Shown: in pieces, positions 56,626-62,993 of the stretch
Position numbering within the stretch: position 1 is the first letter of the stretch
Layout of the letters: each line of letters begins with the position of its first letter
Origin: Myxococcaceae bacterium JPH2
GTDB lineage: Bacteria > Myxococcota > Myxococcia > Myxococcales > Myxococcaceae
NCBI GenBank assembly: GCA_016458225.1
Contig: JAEMGR010000010.1
Span: forward strand, 123,969 to 187,968
Direction: 5' to 3'
Length of the DNA stretch: 64,000 bases
Notes under the pieces: generated by a model
What the model was told of the DNA's origin: nothing
The model's input: the letters and a program-made list of their open reading frames with translations, nothing else
Databases searched by the model: none
Translations under genes and position numbers: made by a program

Positions 56626-56997
56626 GCGATAACCCCCTCTGCCTCATTGCAGGGACCACGCACCCCGCGGCCTGACGCCGCTTGCGTGGTTCAGCGCCCG
56701 AGCTTCTACGGCACCGCCCCGACACGAGGCGCGAGAAGGGATCAACCGCCACCCCAGTGGGACGAAACCGCCCGGGCGAGGGACGAATCCGTCGCCCTCC
56801 CGGTGGTGGCCCCGCGTCGACATGTCGCTCGAGCCCCATCGACATGTCGAACCGGGTGGCCCGACGGGCGCTCAGCCCCGTCCCAAAGGAGCGCGCCCTG
56901 CTTCGAGGCTCGGCATGGGCATTGCTCAAGGCAGGGCGCGCTCGCCACGGAGACGTCGTCTCGGTGCGCGATCGCCACCTCGAACCTCTCGGAGACG
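56626..56997. other. Divergent intergenic region (372 bp) with tandem palindromes
   Basis: No coding pattern is convincing here. The main content is a pair of CGACATGTCG palindromes (56818-56849). The rest is GC-rich, with no clear -35/-10 pair for either gene. Confidence 0.5.
56818..56849. promoter_or_regulatory. Tandem palindromic operator sites
   Basis: The 10-bp palindrome CGACATGTCG occurs at 56818-56827 and 56840-56849 (second copy extended to TCGACATGTCGA, 12 bp). Centres are 22 bp apart, about two helical turns, so two dimers would bind on the same face. The sites lie roughly 190 bp before the giant lipoprotein start and 150 bp before the 137-residue gene. Confidence 0.55.
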
Positions 56998-57411
56998 ATG
57001 ATGCCCATCCCGGCCAATCCGCAGCTGCCCATGACCAACAACAACTCGCTCATGACGACCATCGTCAACAACACGGCCAATACCTTGAGCGTCGTCGTCA
57101 GCACTCCGGACTCGACCCAGATCATTTCGATGTCCAGTGCCACGGTGGGCGCGCTGGACTCCGGACAGAACAGCGTCACCGTCATGACCCAATACAATGA
57201 CGACAACACGCTGAACGTGGGCGTGTGGGACCCGACCTACTCGGAGTCCAACTCCGTGGCGTCGTTCTACTCACACCAGAAGGACCAGGACTCGGTGGTG
57301 GGACGGGGCAGCATGCCGTGGATCGACACCATCAACTACATCGGCGGATACGTCGTCACGGAGCAGAACGTGGGGCTGGGCCATATCAGCGTGGTGGTCA
57401 CCAAGTCCTGA
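56998..57411 (+). CDS. Hypothetical Asn/Ser/Thr/Val-rich beta protein (137 aa)
   Basis: Starts MMPIPANPQLPMTNNNSL; two adjacent ATGs (56998, 57001) follow GGAG, the second with better spacing. The composition is unusual for this genome: rich in Asn, Ser, Thr, Val and Met, poor in Arg and Ala, with alternating hydrophobic residues suggesting a beta sandwich (NTANTLSVVVSTPDSTQII, LGHISVVVTKS). There is no signal peptide and no Cys. It may be a lectin-like, structural or secreted protein leaving by another route; I do not recognise a family. It is divergent from the giant lipoprotein gene, with shared tandem palindromes between them. Confidence 0.65.
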   Translation: MMPIPANPQLPMTNNNSLMTTIVNNTANTLSVVVSTPDSTQIISMSSATVGALDSGQNSVTVMTQYNDDNTLNVGVWDPTYSESNSVASFYSHQKDQDSVVGRGSMPWIDTINYIGGYVVTEQNVGLGHISVVVTKS

Positions 57412-57582
57412 GACAACCACGGGGCGACCTCGAGGCCCGAACCTGGGGCGCCCCGACTGTCTGTCATTGCCGAGCCGGCCTCTACGCCGCCGGCTCGGCG
57501 CAGAGGCGCTCGGTGCGTGTCCCGTCGCCCCTCGACGAGGAAGCGCTGGTGCACCGGGTGACTCCTGAGCGAGGCTCTCTCG

Positions 57583-58104
57583 ATGTCGCGCCCCCACGAG
57601 CACCTGACCACGGAGCGGCTGCTGCTTCGCGCGATCCACGCGGATGACGTGGACGCGGTCTTCGCCCTCCACTCCGACCCGGAGACCCATCGCTACACCG
57701 GCTCGATTGGCGTGCTTCATACACGGGACGAGGCTCGCGCCCTGCTCTCGCGCTGGGAGGAGGATTGGAGCCGGCACGGCATGGGGTACTGGGCCGTGGA
57801 GCCACGCGAATCTCTCGGGCAGGTGGTGGGAATCGGGGGCGTGCGGCGCAAGGAATTCGAGGGGCGCCTCGTGCTGAACCTGGCGTATCGCCTCGCGGCT
57901 TGGACCTGGGGCCGCGGCTATGCGACGGAGCTCGCCCAAGCAGCCCTGCGCTTCGCCCACGAGGCGGCCGCGGACATTCCCCTGGTGGCGCTCATCCATC
58001 CCGACAACGCTCCGTCCATCCGCGTCGCGGAGCGGATTGGCCTCAAGCTCCAGCGCACCCTCGTCCACGAGGGAGTACCCACGCAGGTGTACGTCGTCGG
58101 ATAG
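57583..58104 (+). CDS. GNAT-family N-acetyltransferase (RimJ/RimL-like)
   Basis: 173 residues. TERLLLRAIHADDVDAVFALHSDPE is the typical RimJ/RimL start; LAYRLAAWTWGRGYATELAQAAL contains the acetyl-CoA loop (RxxGxA-like GRGYATE); HPDNAPSIRVAERIGL is the C-terminal signature. It acetylates a small amine or a protein N-terminus; the substrate is unknown. It stands alone, converging with the endonuclease V gene. Confidence 0.88.
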   Translation: MSRPHEHLTTERLLLRAIHADDVDAVFALHSDPETHRYTGSIGVLHTRDEARALLSRWEEDWSRHGMGYWAVEPRESLGQVVGIGGVRRKEFEGRLVLNLAYRLAAWTWGRGYATELAQAALRFAHEAAADIPLVALIHPDNAPSIRVAERIGLKLQRTLVHEGVPTQVYVVG

Positions 58105-58195
58105 CGCCCCGCGCAGTCCGGCCCAGGGAGTGGCTGGTTGCCTCTGGCTCCCCAGCAGCCCCCCTGTCTCGAAAGGAGAGACGGGCACCGGGGCC

Positions 58196-58690
58196 TCACT
58201 GCCGCGAGAGGCGATCCACATTCTTCAGGAGCGTCGGGATGCGGTAGGGCCCGTGCATGGACCGGACATGCTCCGCCGCGACGTCCGGCGCCATGCCGAC
58301 GGCCGTCACATGGAGCGGACGCGTGGCATCGCCGCGCAGCACGGGCACCGCGAAGTCCGCGCCCTTGAATGAAGTCTTGGCCACACCGACGACGGGCACG
58401 GTGCGCCCGAGCGCCTCGTACAGGTGGGCGCCCAATCCCTTCTCATTCGCGGCGCCCAGCCAGACGTAGCCGTCAATGACGACTGCACCCAGGGGCTGCT
58501 CGACCTGGGAGAGCAAGGCGATCAAGACCGGGAGCTCGCGTTCGTAGAAGTGTCCGGGCCGATACTCCGCGGGGGCTGGCAGCCGCACGACGCGCTGATC
58601 CGCCAGGGTCTCGGAGGTCCAATCGGAGAAGAGCAACAGCGCTCCAGTGGCACCGTCTTCGACGTAATGGACATCCACGCACGCCAGCAC
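58196..58690 (-). CDS. Compact endonuclease V-like protein
   Basis: 164 residues against about 220-230 in usual endonuclease V. It begins directly at the first catalytic strand (CVDVHY, Asp6), so the N-terminal helix of the family is missing. YRPGHFYERELP supplies Glu52, VIDGYVWLG Asp73, VGVAKTSFKG the conserved Lys region, and YRIPTLLKNVDRL the final Asp. The DGxGxxHPRxxG loop that reads deaminated bases is replaced by DGYVWLGAANEKGLG. Catalytic acids seem present, but substrate recognition may differ from inosine-specific repair. Confidence 0.75.
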   Translation of the reverse strand: MLACVDVHYVEDGATGALLLFSDWTSETLADQRVVRLPAPAEYRPGHFYERELPVLIALLSQVEQPLGAVVIDGYVWLGAANEKGLGAHLYEALGRTVPVVGVAKTSFKGADFAVPVLRGDATRPLHVTAVGMAPDVAAEHVRSMHGPYRIPTLLKNVDRLSRQ

Positions 58691-58792
58691 TCAGACACCC
58701 TCCCGCGAGGGCGAGAGCGTACTCGGTGCACTCGGCGCGGCGCGAGTCCCGTCCCTCCGGCCGGCCCGCCCCCAAGAGGCGAGTGGGAATGA

Positions 58793-58825
58793 CTGGCGGC
58801 GCGCCCGGTCTCGTCGCGCCGTCAG
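58793..58825 (-). terminator. Hairpin downstream of the small lipoprotein gene
   Basis: CTGGCGGCGCG pairs with CGCGCCGTCAG with one mismatch, 11-nt loop, 21 bp past the stop on the minus strand. Confidence 0.5.
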
Positions 58826-58846
58826 CCGTGACGTTGCAGCGGAGCG

Positions 58847-59125
58847 CTACTGCGCGGCCTGAACCTCGTACGTGGGCTTGCAGTACGAGTTGGACATGGC
58901 GCTGACCGAGCCCGCGGCGGTCGGGCCCGTCCAGTAGCAGGACTTGTCCGCTCGGCATTCATCGCGCGTGGTGTGCGTCGCACAGGCACACGCCCACGGG
59001 TCCGACGTACAGAGCGCCTCTGCTTGAGTTTCCGGCGTGCCCTTCGACACCGAGGCGGGCTCCTCGCTACCGCCACAAGCGGCGAGGGAGAACATCAGCG
59101 CAATCCAGGGGAGATTTCGGCGCAT
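58847..59125 (-). CDS. Small Cys-containing lipoprotein (92 aa)
   Basis: Starts MRRNLPWIALMFSLAAC at ATG 59125, with GGAGGA 6 nt upstream; the lipidated Cys is residue 17. The mature part is about 75 residues with six or so cysteines (CTSDPWACACATH, DECRADKSCYW, SYCKPTYE), probably disulfide-bonded. Short Cys-rich lipoproteins of this kind are common in myxobacteria, with no known function. A hairpin terminator follows. Confidence 0.75.
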   Translation of the reverse strand: MRRNLPWIALMFSLAACGGSEEPASVSKGTPETQAEALCTSDPWACACATHTTRDECRADKSCYWTGPTAAGSVSAMSNSYCKPTYEVQAAQ

Positions 59126-59172
59126 GGTGATTCCTCCAGCACAACCCAATGAAGCCATCGGGATGATGACGT

Positions 59173-59580
59173 TCACGACACTGCGACGCTCTGCGATGGA
59201 GCTCGTGTCACATCCACGAACTCACGGCTCGCGTTCAGAGACGGCGAGGCAACGGGAGACGCCACCGCTCCAAAGCCGCGAGTGGCATTGCGATAACACA
59301 GAATCATCCCGGCTTTCATTGCGCACCCAGACAAATCCTCACGACACGACTTCAAGGATTTGCGAAGCACCGCGCCATGGATTGCGAACCCACTCGTGCC
59401 ATCGCATGGAACAATTCCTCTCAACTCGAAGCCTACGTCCCTCAATCCATCCGCCGGGATGACAGCGAACGCGAGCGGTGCATGGAGCCCTGCGCCGCGC
59501 CACGAGCTCCACTGGCACAGCGGATCCACGGTCATGCATGACAGCGCCATGGGCTCCGTGGCGATGGAGGCGCTAGACAT
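59173..59580 (-). CDS. Doubtful hypothetical ORF or gene remnant (135 aa)
   Basis: The frame from 59580 to 59173 is open, but the region has lower GC and weaker third-position bias than true genes here. The middle (IPADGLRDVGFELRGIVPCDGTSGF) reads like protein. There is no good ribosome binding site, and the first residues look non-coding. It could be the decayed end of a longer gene. Apart from this frame, 59126-59728 shows nothing recognisable. Confidence 0.25.
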   Translation of the reverse strand: MSSASIATEPMALSCMTVDPLCQWSSWRGAGLHAPLAFAVIPADGLRDVGFELRGIVPCDGTSGFAIHGAVLRKSLKSCREDLSGCAMKAGMILCYRNATRGFGAVASPVASPSLNASREFVDVTRAPSQSVAVS

Positions 59581-59733
59581 CCCGTAGCGCCGCCCAGCCC
59601 ACGCGTGGGCGCAGAACCCACGGATCAGTCAGGCGCAGGGATGTCGGACATTCGGACCCACGCGGCGCCCTGGCCCGCGCTCGGCTGCGCGACCGGCCGG
59701 CGCCTCGTCCGCTCTGGCGAGACGGGAAAATAA

Positions 59734-59767
59734 AAACGGGCCGGCTGCTTGCGCAGCCGACCCGTTT
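59734..59767 (-). terminator. Rho-independent terminator of tRNA-Thr
   Basis: On the minus strand, AAACGGGTCGGCTGC, loop GCAA and GCAGCCGGCCCGTTT form a 15-bp stem with one mismatch, followed by a T-rich TTATTTTC tract. It begins 3 nt after the tRNA CCA end. Confidence 0.88.
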
Positions 59768-59769
59768 CA

Positions 59770-59844
<75 letters not shown>

Positions 59845-59942
59845 GTGACCGAAGGCGGCGCGTAGGTACCATGGGGGTTCGGGTAGGGCAAGCAGAAATG
59901 ATGTGCCCCTCTCCCGGCTCCCGTGTGACTTGAATATCACCG

Positions 59943-59987
59943 TGACACGCGTGACACACCGCGTCTGTCGCGGCTGACACACCGCGT
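59943..59987. promoter_or_regulatory. Direct repeats abutting the gdhA promoter
   Basis: TGACACACCGCGT occurs at 59952-59964 and 59975-59987, 23 bp apart, and a half copy TGACAC at 59943-59948 precedes them. The last copy touches the -35 element. The palindrome CACGCGTG (59946-59953) overlaps the first repeats. The arrangement suggests an activator or repressor binding on one DNA face. Confidence 0.5.
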
Positions 59988-60015
59988 TGGCTAACCCCTC
60001 ATAATAACTTAATAA
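59987..60015 (+). promoter_or_regulatory. Probable gdhA promoter
   Basis: TTGGCT (59987-59992), a 17-bp spacer and TAATAA (60010-60015) in an AT-rich island. It implies a transcript leader of about 110 nt before ATG 60134. Confidence 0.6.
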
Positions 60016-60133
60016 TCCGGACAGTAAGCCCATGTCGCGGTGGTTGACCCCTCGGACCGCCTGTGCACATAAGGGCGCCGCTATCCCCTGCGGCCCCCTC
60101 TTACTGGGTGGCCCCCAAGGAGCGTTCTCAGTC

Positions 60134-61684
60134 ATGGCCAGCGAAGAGAATTTCATGCGCGCCCCGGCCCCCTCGCCCAAGCGCACGATCTTCACGGAAG
60201 CAATGGAGATCTTCAACCGCGCGGCGGACCTCATCGGGCTCGACAAGCGCGTTCGCCTGGAGCTGGAAGAGCCCGACTACGAGCACATCTTCTACGTCAC
60301 GGCCAAGCTCAAGGACCGGCTCGTGCCTCTCCTTCCGGAGGAGGCCAAGTCGTTCGCGGATCTGTCCGTCACCCAGGTGCGCAACCCCGAAGGCCTGGAG
60401 CGCCTGGCCAACGGCAACATCATCCTGAACGGCCGCGCCCTGCTCGGCTCGGACGTGTCCATCAGCCGTGGACACCTGCGCCTGCCGGACGGCAAGGTCT
60501 ACCAGCTCGTCCCCGGTGAGTCGCAGCGCTTCAAGGCCTACCGCGTCCAGCACAACCAGGCGCGTGGTCCTTATAAGGGCGGCCTGCGCTACCACCGCGA
60601 GGTGTCGCTGGACCTGTTCAAGGCCCTGGCGGCGGAGATGACCTGGAAGACGGCCATCTCCGAGGTTCCGTTCGGCGGCGGCAAGGGCGGCATCCAGATT
60701 GATCCGCGCGAGTACGGCAAGGAGGAGCTGGAGGCCATCACCCTGCGCTTCATGTACCGGCTCAAGAGCCTCATCGGGCCGAACATCGACATCCCGGCGC
60801 CGGACGTGGGCACCAACCCGGAGATCATGGCCCTGCTCTACCGCCAGTTCTCCGACGGTGAGCGCGAGCGCCACAACCTGCGCGGCATCGTGACGGGCAA
60901 GGACGTGCGCATCGGCGGCTCCGAGGGCCGCGGCAAGGCCACCGGCCAGGGCGTCGCGTTCTGCATCGAGGACTACTACGCGGACCGCGGCGAGAGCGTG
61001 AAGGGCAAGACCTTCGTGCTCCAGGGCTTCGGCAACGTGGGCAGCCACGCCGCCCTCATCCTCACCAGCATGGGCGCTCGCCTGCTGGCGGTGAACGACG
61101 CGGACGGCACCATCTACAACGGTGACGGCATCGACGCGCAGGCCCTGGCCGCCTACGTGGCGGACTCCAAGAACCTCAAGCGCTCGGTCATCGGCTTCCC
61201 CGGCGCCCAGAAGATCGAGAAGAAGGATCTCTGGGAGGTCCAGGCGGACATCCTCATCCCCGCGGCGCTGGGCGGAGAAATCACCGCCGACGTGGCCGAG
61301 AAGCTCAAGGTCAAGCTCATCGCCGAGGGCGCCAACGGCCCCACCACCCCCGAGGCCGATCGCGTCCTGCAGAAGCGCGGCATCGAGATGATCCCCGACA
61401 TCATCGCCAACGCCGGCGGCGTGACGGTGAGCTACTACGAGTGGATCCAGAACAAGCGCATGGAGCGCTGGAGCGAGGCCGAGGTCGACCAGCGGCTCGA
61501 GCGCGCCATGAAGCGCAACTACCGCATCATCCGCGACATCTCGCGCAACCAGCCGCGCAAGACGGAGATGCACGACAGCCGGCCGTACTGCATCGGCAAG
61601 GCCGTGGATCCGCGCTGCGCCGCGATGATCCTCGCGCTCAAGCGCATCGAGGCCCACTACCTCCTCGAGGGCTTCTCGCAGTAA
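60134..61684 (+). CDS. gdhA: Glutamate dehydrogenase (Glu/Leu/Phe/Val family) with N-terminal insertion
   Basis: 516 residues from ATG 60134 (MASEENFMRAP); AAGGAG lies 13 nt upstream. The catalytic domain is typical: FKAYRVQHNQARGPYKGGLRYH, MTWKTAISEVPFGGGKGGI with the substrate and catalytic Lys residues, PAPDVGTN, and the Rossmann GFGNVGSHAA; ANAGGVTVSYYEW follows. Compared with the usual 420-450 residues, about 60 extra residues (roughly 65-135, containing NPEGLERLANGNIILNGRALL) lie between the first helix and the FKAYRVQ strand. It interconverts glutamate and 2-oxoglutarate. It is monocistronic with two hairpins downstream. Confidence 0.92.
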   Translation: MASEENFMRAPAPSPKRTIFTEAMEIFNRAADLIGLDKRVRLELEEPDYEHIFYVTAKLKDRLVPLLPEEAKSFADLSVTQVRNPEGLERLANGNIILNGRALLGSDVSISRGHLRLPDGKVYQLVPGESQRFKAYRVQHNQARGPYKGGLRYHREVSLDLFKALAAEMTWKTAISEVPFGGGKGGIQIDPREYGKEELEAITLRFMYRLKSLIGPNIDIPAPDVGTNPEIMALLYRQFSDGERERHNLRGIVTGKDVRIGGSEGRGKATGQGVAFCIEDYYADRGESVKGKTFVLQGFGNVGSHAALILTSMGARLLAVNDADGTIYNGDGIDAQALAAYVADSKNLKRSVIGFPGAQKIEKKDLWEVQADILIPAALGGEITADVAEKLKVKLIAEGANGPTTPEADRVLQKRGIEMIPDIIANAGGVTVSYYEWIQNKRMERWSEAEVDQRLERAMKRNYRIIRDISRNQPRKTEMHDSRPYCIGKAVDPRCAAMILALKRIEAHYLLEGFSQ

Positions 61685-61695
61685 TCCGCGCCGAG

Positions 61696-61716
61696 CGGGC
61701 CCGGCTTCCGGGCCCG
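61696..61716 (+). terminator. First hairpin after gdhA
   Basis: Perfect 9-bp arms CGGGCCCGG and CCGGGCCCG with a 3-nt loop, 12 bp after the gdhA stop. No U-tract. It is followed by the stronger terminator at 61726. Confidence 0.5.
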
Positions 61717-61725
61717 TGACGCACG

Positions 61726-61760
61726 AAGGGCACGGCCTTCTTCGGAAGGACCGTGCCCTT
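61726..61760 (+). terminator. Terminator after gdhA
   Basis: AAGGGCACGG-CCTTC, loop TTCG, GAAGG-(A)-CCGTGCCCTT, then TTGTCGTTTCC. This is a 15-bp stem with a UUCG tetraloop and one bulge. Confidence 0.8.
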
Positions 61761-61809
61761 TGTCGTTTCCGGAAGGCCCGTTCCCCGGGCCCCGCGCTCC
61801 GGCACCCCC

Positions 61810-62169
61810 TCAGTGCATGACGCGCTCGCGGTCCACCAGGAGCAGCGGCGCGTCATCCATGGTCTCGTACGCCACGATGCGCAGGCCCACGCCGCGGCTG
61901 CTGCCCGGACGCCCGTCCTTGCGCCCGAAGGCCAGCGCCACCTGGTAGCGCACCTCGCACAGGCACGTCATCTCCGTGCCGTCCTCGCCCGCGAACGTCA
62001 CCTTCAGCTTCTCGCCCAGGCCCAGGGAATCCCGGACCTCGATGAACATGCCCCGCGCACTGATGTTGCGACCGATTCCCCGCATCATTCCGTCCTGGGT
62101 GGACAGATACACGGTGAAAACCTTGTCGAACCGCAGGTGGGTGCGGCGGTCCTGCTGACGCTCGTTCAC
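61810..62169 (-). CDS. Single-domain PilZ protein
   Basis: 119 residues from GTG 62169, chosen because GGAGG lies 8 nt upstream and residues before it look non-coding. RTHLR (residues 9-13) and NISARG (35-40) form the RxxxR and (D/N)xSxxG c-di-GMP-binding signature, and VRYQVALAFG plus GVGLRIV complete the beta barrel. It is a small adaptor that probably signals c-di-GMP levels to a partner, for example in motility or polysaccharide control. An inverted repeat at 62207-62229 lies just upstream. Confidence 0.88.
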   Translation of the reverse strand: MNERQQDRRTHLRFDKVFTVYLSTQDGMMRGIGRNISARGMFIEVRDSLGLGEKLKVTFAGEDGTEMTCLCEVRYQVALAFGRKDGRPGSSRGVGLRIVAYETMDDAPLLLVDRERVMH

Positions 62170-62206
62170 GCGGGGTGCCTCCAGAAACAGGAAGTGACAG
62201 GCACAC

Positions 62207-62229
62207 CCTACATGGTAGCCACATGTAGG
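62207..62229. promoter_or_regulatory. Operator-like inverted repeat upstream of the PilZ gene
   Basis: CCTACATG-GTAGCCA-CATGTAGG: perfect 8-bp arms, 7-bp centre, 38 bp before the PilZ start and 116 bp before the divergent gene at 62345. Confidence 0.5.
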
Positions 62230-62344
62230 CAATTTATTCACCTGTCGCTACCCGCCCTCACCTCCCCGGAAAGGGCTGCCGCACGGCCGCCGGGGGTGGC
62301 AGCATCCGAGGTCCCAACCCCCTGTTTCCTGGAGTCGCATCACC

Positions 62345-62980
62345 GTGAATCGCTTCCTGGTTGCCGCCGCTGTCCTGCTGCCCGCGCTTGCCCTGGCCGA
62401 TGTGGACTCCCGCTTCGCGAAGCTGCGCGACGAGTCCGAGCCGCTGGGGGGGCTGGGCGCGTTCCTGGAGAAGTACGTGGGCGAGTGCGAGGGCGCGCTC
62501 GTGGACCCGCAGTGCAAGTCGCAGGCGGAGGCCTTCCGCAAGAAGTACCAGGGCAAGCGGCTGTACATGATCGTCACCGAGGACGACGCCAGCATGCTGT
62601 CCCCGGGCGCCTTCAACCCCGGCACCAACGAGTACCTCATCAACATCACGCCCTTCTTCGGGGCCGGGAAGTACGCGCTCACGCACGGCGCGCCGAAGAA
62701 GACGGATGCGCAGGGCAACCCGGTGCTGCCGCTGCTGTCGGTGAGCGGCACGGCGCCGGAGATGTGGAACGGCGGGACGTTCTCCCGGATGTTCTCCATG
62801 CGCGGCGTGCGGGCGCAGGTCGTCTTCTCGCCGCAGGGCGTGTGGGCCCTCCCCAAGAAGGGCGGCGGGAAGATCTACGGCGTCAACGCGCGCATCGAGT
62901 CCATCCTGGTGACGGAGGGCCGCACCGGCGAGCAGTTCGGCCTGTGGCTCAACGGCAAGGACGCGCAGGTTCGCCGCTAG
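62345..62980 (+). CDS. Exported protein of unknown function
   Basis: 211 residues from GTG 62345. MNRFLVAAAVLLPALALA is a Sec signal peptide with cleavage after Ala18. The mature part is alpha/beta with two cysteines (CEGALVDPQC) that may form a disulfide and a basic C-terminus. IYGVNARIESILV and FGLWLNGKDAQVR end the domain. No enzyme motif is visible. Similar uncharacterised proteins are likely in myxobacteria. It converges with the HtrA gene 14 bp away. Confidence 0.75.
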   Translation: MNRFLVAAAVLLPALALADVDSRFAKLRDESEPLGGLGAFLEKYVGECEGALVDPQCKSQAEAFRKKYQGKRLYMIVTEDDASMLSPGAFNPGTNEYLINITPFFGAGKYALTHGAPKKTDAQGNPVLPLLSVSGTAPEMWNGGTFSRMFSMRGVRAQVVFSPQGVWALPKKGGGKIYGVNARIESILVTEGRTGEQFGLWLNGKDAQVRR

Positions 62981-62993
62981 GCACGACGGGGCG

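Noticed and set aside
58159-58190. Possible terminator (GTCTC / GAGAC) between the GNAT and endonuclease V genes
   Set aside because: The stem is short and interrupted with no U-tract, so it was not listed.
60032-60133. Upstream ATG (60032) in frame with glutamate dehydrogenase
   Set aside because: It lies about 17 bp after the -10 element with no ribosome binding site. The added 34 residues look non-coding.
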